Below are positions 57,420-64,000 of a stretch of DNA of 64,000 nucleotides, one piece after another (positions within the stretch are counted from its first letter, which is position 1; each line of letters starts with the position of its first letter). The stretch is from Kitasatospora acidiphila (GTDB taxonomy: Bacteria > Actinomycetota > Actinomycetes > Streptomycetales > Streptomycetaceae), in the NCBI RefSeq assembly GCF_006636205.1, contig NZ_VIGB01000003.1, positions 5,508,501 through 5,572,500 of the forward strand, read 5' to 3'. The position numbers were made by a program, and so were the translations under genes. The notes beneath the pieces are model-generated. The model was not told the DNA's origin and made no database searches. It was given only the letters and a program-made list of their open reading frames with translations.

Positions 57420-58274
57420 ATGACCGAGTCGTCCCTGGGCCCGTCCGCCCGACTCCTCGAACTGTTCGACGGCCACCGTCTGACGCCCACTCAGCGCCGG
57501 ATCGCGCACGCCCTGGTCCGGCACGCCGCCGAGGCGCCGTTCCTGTCCAGCGTGGAGGTGGCCGAGCTGGCCGGGGTCAGCCAGCCCTCGGTCACCCGGT
57601 TCGCGGTGGCGCTCGGCTACGACGGCTACCCGGCGCTGCGCCGGCGGCTGCGCGAGCTCGGTGGCGAGCCGGCCCCGCCGGAGACCCCCACCGAGGCGGT
57701 GCGCAACGAGCACCAGCAGGCGGTGCTCGCCGAGATCGCCCATCTGCGCCGGCTCGCCGAGCTCCTCGCCGACCCGGAGCCGATCGTGCGGGCCGCTCGG
57801 CTGCTGGCCGCCTCCCGGCCGCTGCCGGTGCTCGGGCTGCGGGCCGCCTCCGCCCAGGCGCGCGGCTTCACCTACTTCGCGGCCAAGGTGCACCCCGACA
57901 TCCGGCTGCTCGACGAGGGCGGCTCGATGCTCGCCGACCGGATCGAGCAGGCCGTCGCGGCCGGCGCCAGCGCGCTGCTCTGCTTCGCGCTGCCCCGCTA
58001 CCCGCGCGAGCTGATGGACGCGCTGGTGGTGGCCAGGGACTGCGGGCTGACCGTGCTCACCGTGGCCGACAGCGCCTTCGCGCCGGTGGCCAAGCTCTCC
58101 GACCTGATGCTGCCCGCCGAGGTGGGCACCGGCCTGGTCTTCGACACCGCCTGTGCCCCGATGGTGCTCGGGCGGGTGCTGCTGCAGACGATGTGCGACG
58201 AACTGCCGGGCGCCGAGGCCCGGTTGGAGGCGATCGAGCAGTCCGCGGCGGCCCGAGGACTGTTCCTGGAGTAA
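57420..58274 (+). CDS. MurR/RpiR family transcriptional regulator
   Basis: DNA-binding regulator of 284 residues. N-terminal HTH_6 (RLLELFDGHRLTPTQRRIAHALVRHAAEAPFLSSVEVAELAGVSQPSVTRFAVALGYDGYPALRRRL) and a C-terminal SIS sugar-isomerase-like domain (PLPVLGLRAASAQARGFTYFAAKV ... GASALLCFALPRYPRELMDAL). Placed between hutH and hutU, it is the best local candidate for control of histidine utilisation, though SIS domains usually bind sugar phosphates. ATG start; the leader AAGGGACCCACACC has weak SD. Confidence 0.88.
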   Translation: MTESSLGPSARLLELFDGHRLTPTQRRIAHALVRHAAEAPFLSSVEVAELAGVSQPSVTRFAVALGYDGYPALRRRLRELGGEPAPPETPTEAVRNEHQQAVLAEIAHLRRLAELLADPEPIVRAARLLAASRPLPVLGLRAASAQARGFTYFAAKVHPDIRLLDEGGSMLADRIEQAVAAGASALLCFALPRYPRELMDALVVARDCGLTVLTVADSAFAPVAKLSDLMLPAEVGTGLVFDTACAPMVLGRVLLQTMCDELPGAEARLEAIEQSAAARGLFLE

Positions 58275-58314
58275 ACCGGGCATCCCCTCGGTGGAACCAA
58301 CGGGGGGTGTCGCC

Positions 58315-58656
58315 GTGCGGGTGATCCATGAAATGCGGCAGGTCGGCCGACTCGCCTCCGGCGCCCTGGAATGGGCCTGCCCCACCTGCGGCCGACGGGT
58401 CGCGCTGGCCGATCCGCCCGCGCCCGCCCTCACCGTGCTGGACCCGGGCGACGAGACCGCCGTGCACATCGGCCTGACCGCCCCCGGCCGCGCCACCGCC
58501 AACCCGGGCGAGCCCTACGGCCTGGGCCCCGTCCAGGAGATCCCCCGCCCGCCGTCCCTCCCCATGCTCCCCGCCGACCCGCCCGACACGGCCGCCGCCG
58601 ACCGCGCCTGGCTGGCCGAGATCGGCATCGACTGGGGTGGCGGGGAAGCTGCTTGA
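58315..58656 (+). CDS. Small Cys-containing protein of unknown function
   Basis: A 113-residue acidic, Pro-rich protein. It opens VRVIHEMRQVGRLASGALEWACPTCGRRVALADPP with one Cys-X2-Cys, half of a zinc ribbon, and ends DRAWLAEIGIDWGGGEAA. The GTG has GGGGGG upstream. It follows the RpiR gene by 40 bp and precedes hutU, so it may be co-transcribed with the regulator. The short zinc-ribbon-like start suggests nucleic acid or protein binding, not more. Confidence 0.65.
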   Translation: MRVIHEMRQVGRLASGALEWACPTCGRRVALADPPAPALTVLDPGDETAVHIGLTAPGRATANPGEPYGLGPVQEIPRPPSLPMLPADPPDTAAADRAWLAEIGIDWGGGEAA

Positions 58657-58746
58657 CTGAGCGTCGGGATTCACGCCTGCCGGTTGGGGGAAAGCAGTCC
58701 TGATCGAATCCGCCAGACCCTGGCCGACCTCGGACTGATTGGATAT

Positions 58747-58769
58747 ATTCAGACTGCTCAATCCTGAAT
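58747..58769. promoter_or_regulatory. Inverted repeat ATTCAG-N11-CTGAAT upstream of hutU
   Basis: ATTCAG (58747-58752) and CTGAAT (58764-58769) are exact inverted repeats. The first overlaps a -10-like TATATT (58744-58749), a position suited to repression. The right half extends to CTGAATGAA, the complement of the TTCATTCAG present before hutH. Confidence 0.6.
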
Positions 58770-58793
58770 GAATCCATCCGCAAGGAGGCCGCC

Positions 58794-60479
58794 ATGGCGG
58801 AGCAGCAGATCAGCGGTGCGCGCGAGGTGCGTGCGGCGCGCGGGACGGGCCTGACCGCCCAGGGGTGGCAGCAGGAGGCTGCCCTGCGGATGCTCATGAA
58901 CAACCTCGATCCCGAGGTCGCCGAGCACCCGTCGAAGCTCGTCGTCTACGGCGGGACCGGCAAGGCGGCGCGGGACTGGCGGTCCTTCGACGCGATGGTG
59001 AAGACCCTGCGCGGGCTGAAGCAGGACGAGACCATGCTGGTGCAGTCCGGCCGCCCGGTCGGCGTGATGCAGACCCACGAGTGGGCGCCGCGGGTGATCC
59101 TCGCCAACTCCAACCTGGTCGGCGACTGGGCCAACTGGGAGGAGTTCCGCCGCCTGGAGAACCTCGGGCTCACCATGTACGGCCAGATGACCGCCGGCTC
59201 CTGGATCTACATCGGCACCCAGGGCATCCTGCAGGGCACCTACGAGACCTTCGCGGCCGTCGCCAACAAGCACGCTGGTAAATGGAACAGCAACGGCACC
59301 CTCGAAGGCACCATCACCCTCACCGCCGGCCTCGGCGGCATGGGCGGCGCCCAGCCGCTGGCCGTCACCATGAACGGCGGCGTGGCGATCTGCATCGACT
59401 GCGACCCGTCCCGGATCTCCCGCCGGATCGAGCACCGCTACCTGGACGTCGAGGCGAACAGCCTGGAGCATGCCCTGGAGCTGGCCACCGCCGCCCGGGA
59501 CAAGAAGCAGCCGCTCTCCATCGGCCTGCTGGGCAACGCCGCCGAGCTGTTCCCGCAGCTGCTCGCGATGGACGCGCCGATCGACATCGTCACCGACCAG
59601 ACCAGCGCCCACGACCCGCTGGCCTACCTGCCGCTCGGCGTCGCGTTCGACGACATGGCCGACTACGCGGCGAGCAAGCCGGCCGAGTTCACCCAGCGCT
59701 CACGCGAGTCGATGGCCAAGCACGTGGAGGCGATGGTCGGCTTCATGGACCGCGGCGCCGAGGTCTTCGACTACGGCAACTCGATCCGTGGCGAAGCCCA
59801 ACTGGCCGGCTACGACCGCGCGTTCGCCTTTCCCGGCTTCGTCCCGGCGTACATCCGCCCGCTGTTCTGCGAGGGCAAGGGCCCGTTCCGCTGGGCCGCG
59901 CTCTCCGGCGACCCGCAGGACATCTACAAGACCGACAAGGCCGTGCTCGACCTGTTCCCGGAGAACGAGTCGCTGCACCGCTGGATCAAGATGGCCCAGG
60001 AGAAGGTGCACTTCCAGGGCCTGCCGGCGCGGATCTGCTGGCTCGGCTACGGCGAGCGCGACAAGGCCGGCGAGCGGTTCAACGACATGGTGGCCAGCGG
60101 CGAGCTGTCCGCCCCGATCGTGATCGGCCGCGACCACCTGGACTGCGGCTCGGTCGCCTCCCCGTACCGCGAGACCGAGGCCATGCTGGACGGCTCCGAC
60201 GCGATCGCCGACTGGCCGCTGCTCAACGCCATGGTCAACGTGGCCTCCGGCGCCTCCTGGGTGTCGATCCACCACGGCGGCGGCGTCGGCATCGGCCGCT
60301 CGATCCACGCCGGCCAGGTCACGGTGGCCGACGGCACCCCGCTGGCCGGCGAGAAGATCCGCCGGGTGCTCACCAACGACCCGGGCATGGGCGTGATCCG
60401 GCACGTGGACGCCGGCTACGACCGCGCGTCCGAGGTCGCCGCCGAGCGCGGGGTTCGCGTCCCGATGGGCGAGCTGTGA
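58794..60479 (+). CDS. hutU: Urocanate hydratase
   Basis: Second step of histidine breakdown: urocanate to imidazolonepropionate, with tightly bound NAD+. The 561-residue protein shows family segments [50 protein letters not shown], the NAD loop [34 protein letters not shown] and [23 protein letters not shown] at 58794 has AAGGAGG seven bases upstream. Its stop overlaps the next start (GTGA), so hutU, the M20 hydrolase, hutF and hutI form one coupled operon. Confidence 0.95.
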   Translation: MAEQQISGAREVRAARGTGLTAQGWQQEAALRMLMNNLDPEVAEHPSKLVVYGGTGKAARDWRSFDAMVKTLRGLKQDETMLVQSGRPVGVMQTHEWAPRVILANSNLVGDWANWEEFRRLENLGLTMYGQMTAGSWIYIGTQGILQGTYETFAAVANKHAGKWNSNGTLEGTITLTAGLGGMGGAQPLAVTMNGGVAICIDCDPSRISRRIEHRYLDVEANSLEHALELATAARDKKQPLSIGLLGNAAELFPQLLAMDAPIDIVTDQTSAHDPLAYLPLGVAFDDMADYAASKPAEFTQRSRESMAKHVEAMVGFMDRGAEVFDYGNSIRGEAQLAGYDRAFAFPGFVPAYIRPLFCEGKGPFRWAALSGDPQDIYKTDKAVLDLFPENESLHRWIKMAQEKVHFQGLPARICWLGYGERDKAGERFNDMVASGELSAPIVIGRDHLDCGSVASPYRETEAMLDGSDAIADWPLLNAMVNVASGASWVSIHHGGGVGIGRSIHAGQVTVADGTPLAGEKIRRVLTNDPGMGVIRHVDAGYDRASEVAAERGVRVPMGEL

Positions 60480-61684
60480 CGCTGCCGAGCTTCGAGGAGA
60501 TGTGGGCGGAGCTGCTCCCCGTGGGCCGCTCCGCCGCCTCCGGCGGCTACCGCCGGCACGCCTGGAACACCGCCGACGCCGAGTGCCGGGCCTGGTTCGA
60601 GGCGCAGGCCCGTTCTCGTGGCCTGACGTATGAGCTGGACCGCAACGGCAACCAGTGGGCCTGGCTGGGCGATCCGCAGGGCGAAGGGGCGATCGTCACC
60701 GGTTCGCACCTGGACTCGGTGCCGGACGGCGGCGCCTTCGACGGCCCGCTCGGCGTGGTCTCGTCGTTCGCCGCCCTGGACCGACTGCGCGAGCGCGAGG
60801 CGCAGTTCACCAAGCCGCTGGCGATCGTCAACTTCGGCGACGAGGAGGGCGCCCGGTTCGGGGTGGCCTGCGTCGGCTCCCGGCTGGCCGCCGGCGTGCT
60901 CACCCCCGAGCAGGCCTTCGAGCTGCGCGACGCCGACGGGGTCCGGCTGCCGGACGCCATGGAGCGGGCCGGCCAGGACCCCACCGCGATCGGCGCCGAC
61001 CCGGCGCGGCTCGGTCGGATCGGCGCCTTCGTGGAGCTCCACGTCGAGCAGGGCCGCTACCTGGCGGAGGACCAGTCGGTCGGCGTCGCGTCCGCGATCT
61101 GGCCGCACGGCCGCTGGCGGTTCGACTTCCACGGCGAGGCCAACCACGCCGGCACCACCCGGCTGGACGACCGGCACGACCCGATGCTCACCTACGCCAA
61201 CACGGTGCTCTCGGCCCGCAAGAAGGCCCGGCTGGCCGGCGCGCTGGCCACCTTCGGCAAGATCTCGGTGGAGCCCAACGGCACCAACGCGATCGCCTCC
61301 CTGGTGCGCGGCTGGCTGGACTCCCGGGCCGCCGACGAGGCCACCCTCACCGAGCTGGTCGAGCAGATCCACCAGGCGGCCGCCGAGCGCGGCGAGCGGG
61401 ACGGGGTCAAGGTCGAGCTGGTCCGCGAGTCCTACACCCCGGTGGTGGAGTTCGACGGGCCGCTGCGCGACCGGCTGGCCCGCACCCTGAACGGCGCCCC
61501 GGTGCTGCCCACCGGCGCGGGACACGACGCCGGAATCCTGGCATCCGCCGTTCCGACCGCCATGCTGTTCGTACGTAACCCGAGCGGCGTGTCGCACTCG
61601 CCGGCCGAGCACGCCGAACTCGCCGACTGCCTGGCGGGTGTGTCGGCGCTGGCGGACGTACTGGAGGACCTGGCATGTCAGTAG
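60476..61684 (+). CDS. M20 family amidohydrolase of the hut operon (annotated elsewhere as allantoate amidohydrolase)
   Basis: Binuclear-metal amidohydrolase of 402 residues. Metal ligands are visible in [21 protein letters not shown] (His, Asp), [11 protein letters not shown] (Glu-Glu) and FVELHVEQG (His), with a final His in [34 protein letters not shown] is the substrate/dimer segment. Sequence alone places it with allantoate/N-carbamoyl amino acid hydrolases. Yet the GTG overlaps hutU and its end overlaps hutF by 10 bp. Histidine breakdown by the HutF route needs an N-formylglutamate deformylase and no HutG-type gene is seen, so this enzyme is the best candidate. Confidence 0.88.
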   Translation: MTLPSFEEMWAELLPVGRSAASGGYRRHAWNTADAECRAWFEAQARSRGLTYELDRNGNQWAWLGDPQGEGAIVTGSHLDSVPDGGAFDGPLGVVSSFAALDRLREREAQFTKPLAIVNFGDEEGARFGVACVGSRLAAGVLTPEQAFELRDADGVRLPDAMERAGQDPTAIGADPARLGRIGAFVELHVEQGRYLAEDQSVGVASAIWPHGRWRFDFHGEANHAGTTRLDDRHDPMLTYANTVLSARKKARLAGALATFGKISVEPNGTNAIASLVRGWLDSRAADEATLTELVEQIHQAAAERGERDGVKVELVRESYTPVVEFDGPLRDRLARTLNGAPVLPTGAGHDAGILASAVPTAMLFVRNPSGVSHSPAEHAELADCLAGVSALADVLEDLACQ

Positions 61685-63033
61685 CGAAGACGTACTGGGC
61701 CGAGCACGCCTGGCTGCCGCACGTCAACGGACCGGTGGTGGAGCCGGACGTGCTGGTCGAGGTGGCCGCCGACGGCCGGATCGCCCGGGTGGTGCCGGAC
61801 AGCGGGCCCTGCCCGCCCGGCGCCGTCCGGCTGGCCGGCCTGCTGGTGCCCGGCCAGGCCAACGCCCACTCGCACGCCTTCCACCGGGCGCTGCGCGGCA
61901 CCGTGCAGGTGGGCTCCGGCACCTTCTGGACCTGGCGCGACACCATGTACCGGTTCGCCGCCGCGCTCGACCCGGACAGCTACCTGGCGCTGGCCACCGC
62001 GGTCTACGCCGAGATGGCGCTGGCCGGGATCACCGCCGTCGGCGAGTTCCACTACCTGCACCACGCCCCGGGCGGCGCCCGCTACGCCGACCCCAACGCG
62101 ATGGGCGAGGCGCTGATCGAGGCCGCCGCCCGGGCCGGCATCCGGATCACCCTGCTGGACACCTGCTACCTCTCGTCCGGCTTCGGCGCCGAACTGACCA
62201 AGCCCCAGCTGCGGTTCGGCGACGGCGACGCCAACGCCTGGGCCGAGCGGGCCACCGCGCTGAGGCCCCGGGAGCACGCCCGGATCGGCGCGGCCATCCA
62301 CTCGGTGCGCGCCGTGCCGGCCGAGCAACTGGGCACCGTCGCGCACTGGGCCGCGATGCGCAAGGCCCCGCTGCACGTCCACCTGTCCGAGCAGACCGCC
62401 GAGAACGACGCCTGCCTCACCGCGCACGGCGTCACCCCGACCCGGCTGCTCGCCGACCACGGGGTGCTCGGCCCGCGCACCAGCGCGGTGCACGCCACCC
62501 ACCTCTCCGAGGAGGACATCAAGCTGCTGTCCGACTCCTCCACGGTGATCTGCATGTGCCCGACCACCGAGCGGGACCTCGCCGACGGCATCGGCCCGGC
62601 CCGCCAACTGGCCAGGGCCGGCTGCCCGGTGACCCTGGGCAGCGACAGCCACGCGGTGATCGACCCGTTCGAGGAGGCCCGGGCGCTGGAGCTCAACGAG
62701 CGGCTGCGCAGCCGCACCCGCGGGCACTGGACCGCCAACGCGCTGCTGCGGGCCGGCACCGAGGACGGGCACGCCTCGCTCGGCTGGCCCGAGGCCGGGC
62801 GGATCGAGGCCGGGGCGCTGGCCGACTTCACGGTGCTCGCACTGGACTCGGTGCGCACCACCGGCCCCACCCCGCGGCTCGGCGTCGAGACCGCCGTGTT
62901 CGCCGCCACGGCCTCCGACGTGCGGCACGTGGTGGTCGGCGGCCGGCAGATCGTCATCGACGGGGTGCACGCCCTGGTGCCCGACGTCGCGTCGGCACTG
63001 CAGACCTCCATCTCCGCCCTGAAGGTGTCATGA
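61675..63033 (+). CDS. hutF: Formimidoylglutamate deiminase
   Basis: Amidohydrolase-superfamily deiminase turning N-formimino-L-glutamate into N-formyl-L-glutamate plus ammonia. The 452 residues include the metal pair in [16 protein letters not shown], a [13 protein letters not shown] strand, [14 protein letters not shown] (His), [12 protein letters not shown], and the Asp in [21 protein letters not shown] at 61675 lies within the end of the M20 gene. The stop overlaps hutI as ATGA. With hutF the organism uses the five-step (formylglutamate) branch rather than direct formiminoglutamase. Confidence 0.93.
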   Translation: MSVAKTYWAEHAWLPHVNGPVVEPDVLVEVAADGRIARVVPDSGPCPPGAVRLAGLLVPGQANAHSHAFHRALRGTVQVGSGTFWTWRDTMYRFAAALDPDSYLALATAVYAEMALAGITAVGEFHYLHHAPGGARYADPNAMGEALIEAAARAGIRITLLDTCYLSSGFGAELTKPQLRFGDGDANAWAERATALRPREHARIGAAIHSVRAVPAEQLGTVAHWAAMRKAPLHVHLSEQTAENDACLTAHGVTPTRLLADHGVLGPRTSAVHATHLSEEDIKLLSDSSTVICMCPTTERDLADGIGPARQLARAGCPVTLGSDSHAVIDPFEEARALELNERLRSRTRGHWTANALLRAGTEDGHASLGWPEAGRIEAGALADFTVLALDSVRTTGPTPRLGVETAVFAATASDVRHVVVGGRQIVIDGVHALVPDVASALQTSISALKVS

Positions 63034-64000
63034 CCAGCACGCTCATCACCAACATCGGCACGCTGGTCACCAACGACCCGTCACATCCCGGGCTGCTCGG
63101 CCTCGTCGAGGACGCCGCCGTGGTGCTGGACGGGTCGGTGGTCACCTGGACCGGACCCGCCGCGGACGCGCCCGCCGCCGACCAGCGGTTCGACGCGGCC
63201 GGCCGGGCCCTGCTGCCCGGCTTCGTGGACTCGCACGCCCACCTGGTCTTCGCCGGGGACCGCACCGCCGAGTTCAACGCCCGGATGTCCGGCCAGGCCT
63301 ACACCGCGGGCGGCATCCGCACCACGGTGGCCGCCACCCGGGCCGCGACCGACGCCGAACTGGACGCCAACGTGGGCCGGTTCGTCGCCGAGGCGCTGCG
63401 CCAGGGCACCACCACCGTGGAGTGCAAGTCGGGTTACGGCCTGACCGTGGCCGACGAGGCCCGGGCGCTGCGGATCGCCGGGGCGCACACCCCGGAGACC
63501 ACCTACCTCGGCGCCCACGTGGTGGCACCGGAGTTCGCCGACGACCCGGCGGGCTACGTCGACCTGGTCACCGGGGAGATGCTGGACGCCTGCGCCCCGC
63601 ACGCCCGCTGGGTGGACGTCTTCTGCGAGCGCGGCGCCTTCGACGGCGACCAGGCGCGGGCGGTCCTGACCGCCGGGATGGAGCGCGGGCTGATCCCCCG
63701 GGTGCACGCCAACCAGCTCACCCACGGGCCGGGCGTGCAGCTGGCGGTGGAGCTGGGCGCCGCCTCGGCGGACCACTGCACGCACCTGACGGACGCGGAC
63801 GTCGCCGCACTGGCCGACTCGACCACGGTGGCCACGCTGCTGCCCGGTGCCGAGTTCTCCACCCGGGCGCCCTACCCCGACGCCCGCCGGCTGCTCGACG
63901 CCGGTGCCACCGTGGCGCTGTCCACCGACTGCAACCCGGGCTCCAGCTTCACCAGCTCGATGGCCTTCTGCATCGCGGTGGCCGTGCGCGAGATGGGCAT
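63030..64000 (+). CDS. hutI: Imidazolonepropionase (3' end beyond the window)
   Basis: Third step of histidine breakdown: imidazolonepropionate to N-formiminoglutamate. The visible 323 residues show the metal motif [15 protein letters not shown], the substrate Arg region, [33 protein letters not shown] and STDCNPGSS, all typical; the Asp in STDCNPG is a metal ligand. The usual length is about 390-410 residues, so 70 or more residues lie outside. The start is coupled to hutF (ATGA at 63030). Order hutU-M20-hutF-hutI runs against step order, since hutI acts before hutF. Confidence 0.94.
   Translation, partial: MTSTLITNIGTLVTNDPSHPGLLGLVEDAAVVLDGSVVTWTGPAADAPAADQRFDAAGRALLPGFVDSHAHLVFAGDRTAEFNARMSGQAYTAGGIRTTVAATRAATDAELDANVGRFVAEALRQGTTTVECKSGYGLTVADEARALRIAGAHTPETTYLGAHVVAPEFADDPAGYVDLVTGEMLDACAPHARWVDVFCERGAFDGDQARAVLTAGMERGLIPRVHANQLTHGPGVQLAVELGAASADHCTHLTDADVAALADSTTVATLLPGAEFSTRAPYPDARRLLDAGATVALSTDCNPGSSFTSSMAFCIAVAVREMG

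Overview
The window is chromosomal core DNA from a high-GC actinobacterium of the family Streptomycetaceae (Streptomyces, Kitasatospora or a close relative). Evidence: about 70% GC coding DNA, frequent GTG starts and ATGA/GTGA overlaps, a recognisable AfsQ1/AfsQ2/SigQ locus, an AccA2-PccB-epsilon acyl-CoA carboxylase set with BirA, and a gene order that, from memory, follows the S. coelicolor block from about SCO4869 to SCO4932. No prophage, insertion sequence, CRISPR array, rRNA or tRNA gene was seen.

Layout. 1-7.1 kb: OHCU decarboxylase (urate breakdown), an SDR plus secreted peptidase pair, a B12-domain-less methylmalonyl-CoA-type mutase and a secreted S53 peptidase. 7.5-20.9 kb: a nucleoside block with an M20D amidohydrolase, a BMP-type nucleoside ABC importer, cytidine deaminase, thymidine phosphorylase and adenosine deaminase, interrupted by a LysR/MFS/Uma2 group. 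21-29.7 kb: small membrane and secreted genes, afsQ2-afsQ1-sigQ, AraC and oxidoreductase genes, a small kinase. 29.9-33.3 kb: deoC with a catalytic and a cysteine-free aldehyde dehydrogenase. 33.5-39 kb: G1 protease, APH-like kinase, SDR/WYL pair, small membrane proteins. 39-45 kb: a phosphosugar mutase (candidate phosphopentomutase), purine nucleoside phosphorylase, LpdA-like dehydrogenase and a DeoR regulator. 45-51.8 kb: acyl-CoA carboxylase genes, Maf, MmpB-like peptide and BirA. 51.9-55.1 kb: adenylate cyclase beside a GGDEF protein. 55.2-64 kb: histidine utilisation genes hutH, an RpiR regulator, hutU, an M20 hydrolase, hutF and hutI (cut by the window end).

The main system-level observation is a palindrome, CTACGCGCGTAG, perfect upstream of adenosine deaminase, deoC and purine nucleoside phosphorylase and one-sided before the nucleoside importer and thymidine phosphorylase. 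It defines a candidate nucleoside-salvage regulon spread over 33 kb: import, deamination, phosphorolysis, pentose-phosphate isomerisation, aldolase cleavage and acetaldehyde oxidation. A second, unexplained signal is a set of four AT-rich palindromes (AATAATG-N2-CATTATT) packed into about 200 bp upstream of adenosine deaminase.

Several genes (add, a PspC gene, a zinc-type dehydrogenase, the G1 protease, a PH-like membrane protein, pccB) each carry one apparent missing base in a G or C run. The shared pattern looks more like homopolymer base-calling error than decay, so those genes are reported as probably intact. A Uma2 remnant at 26.6-27.0 kb also lacks its core and does look broken.
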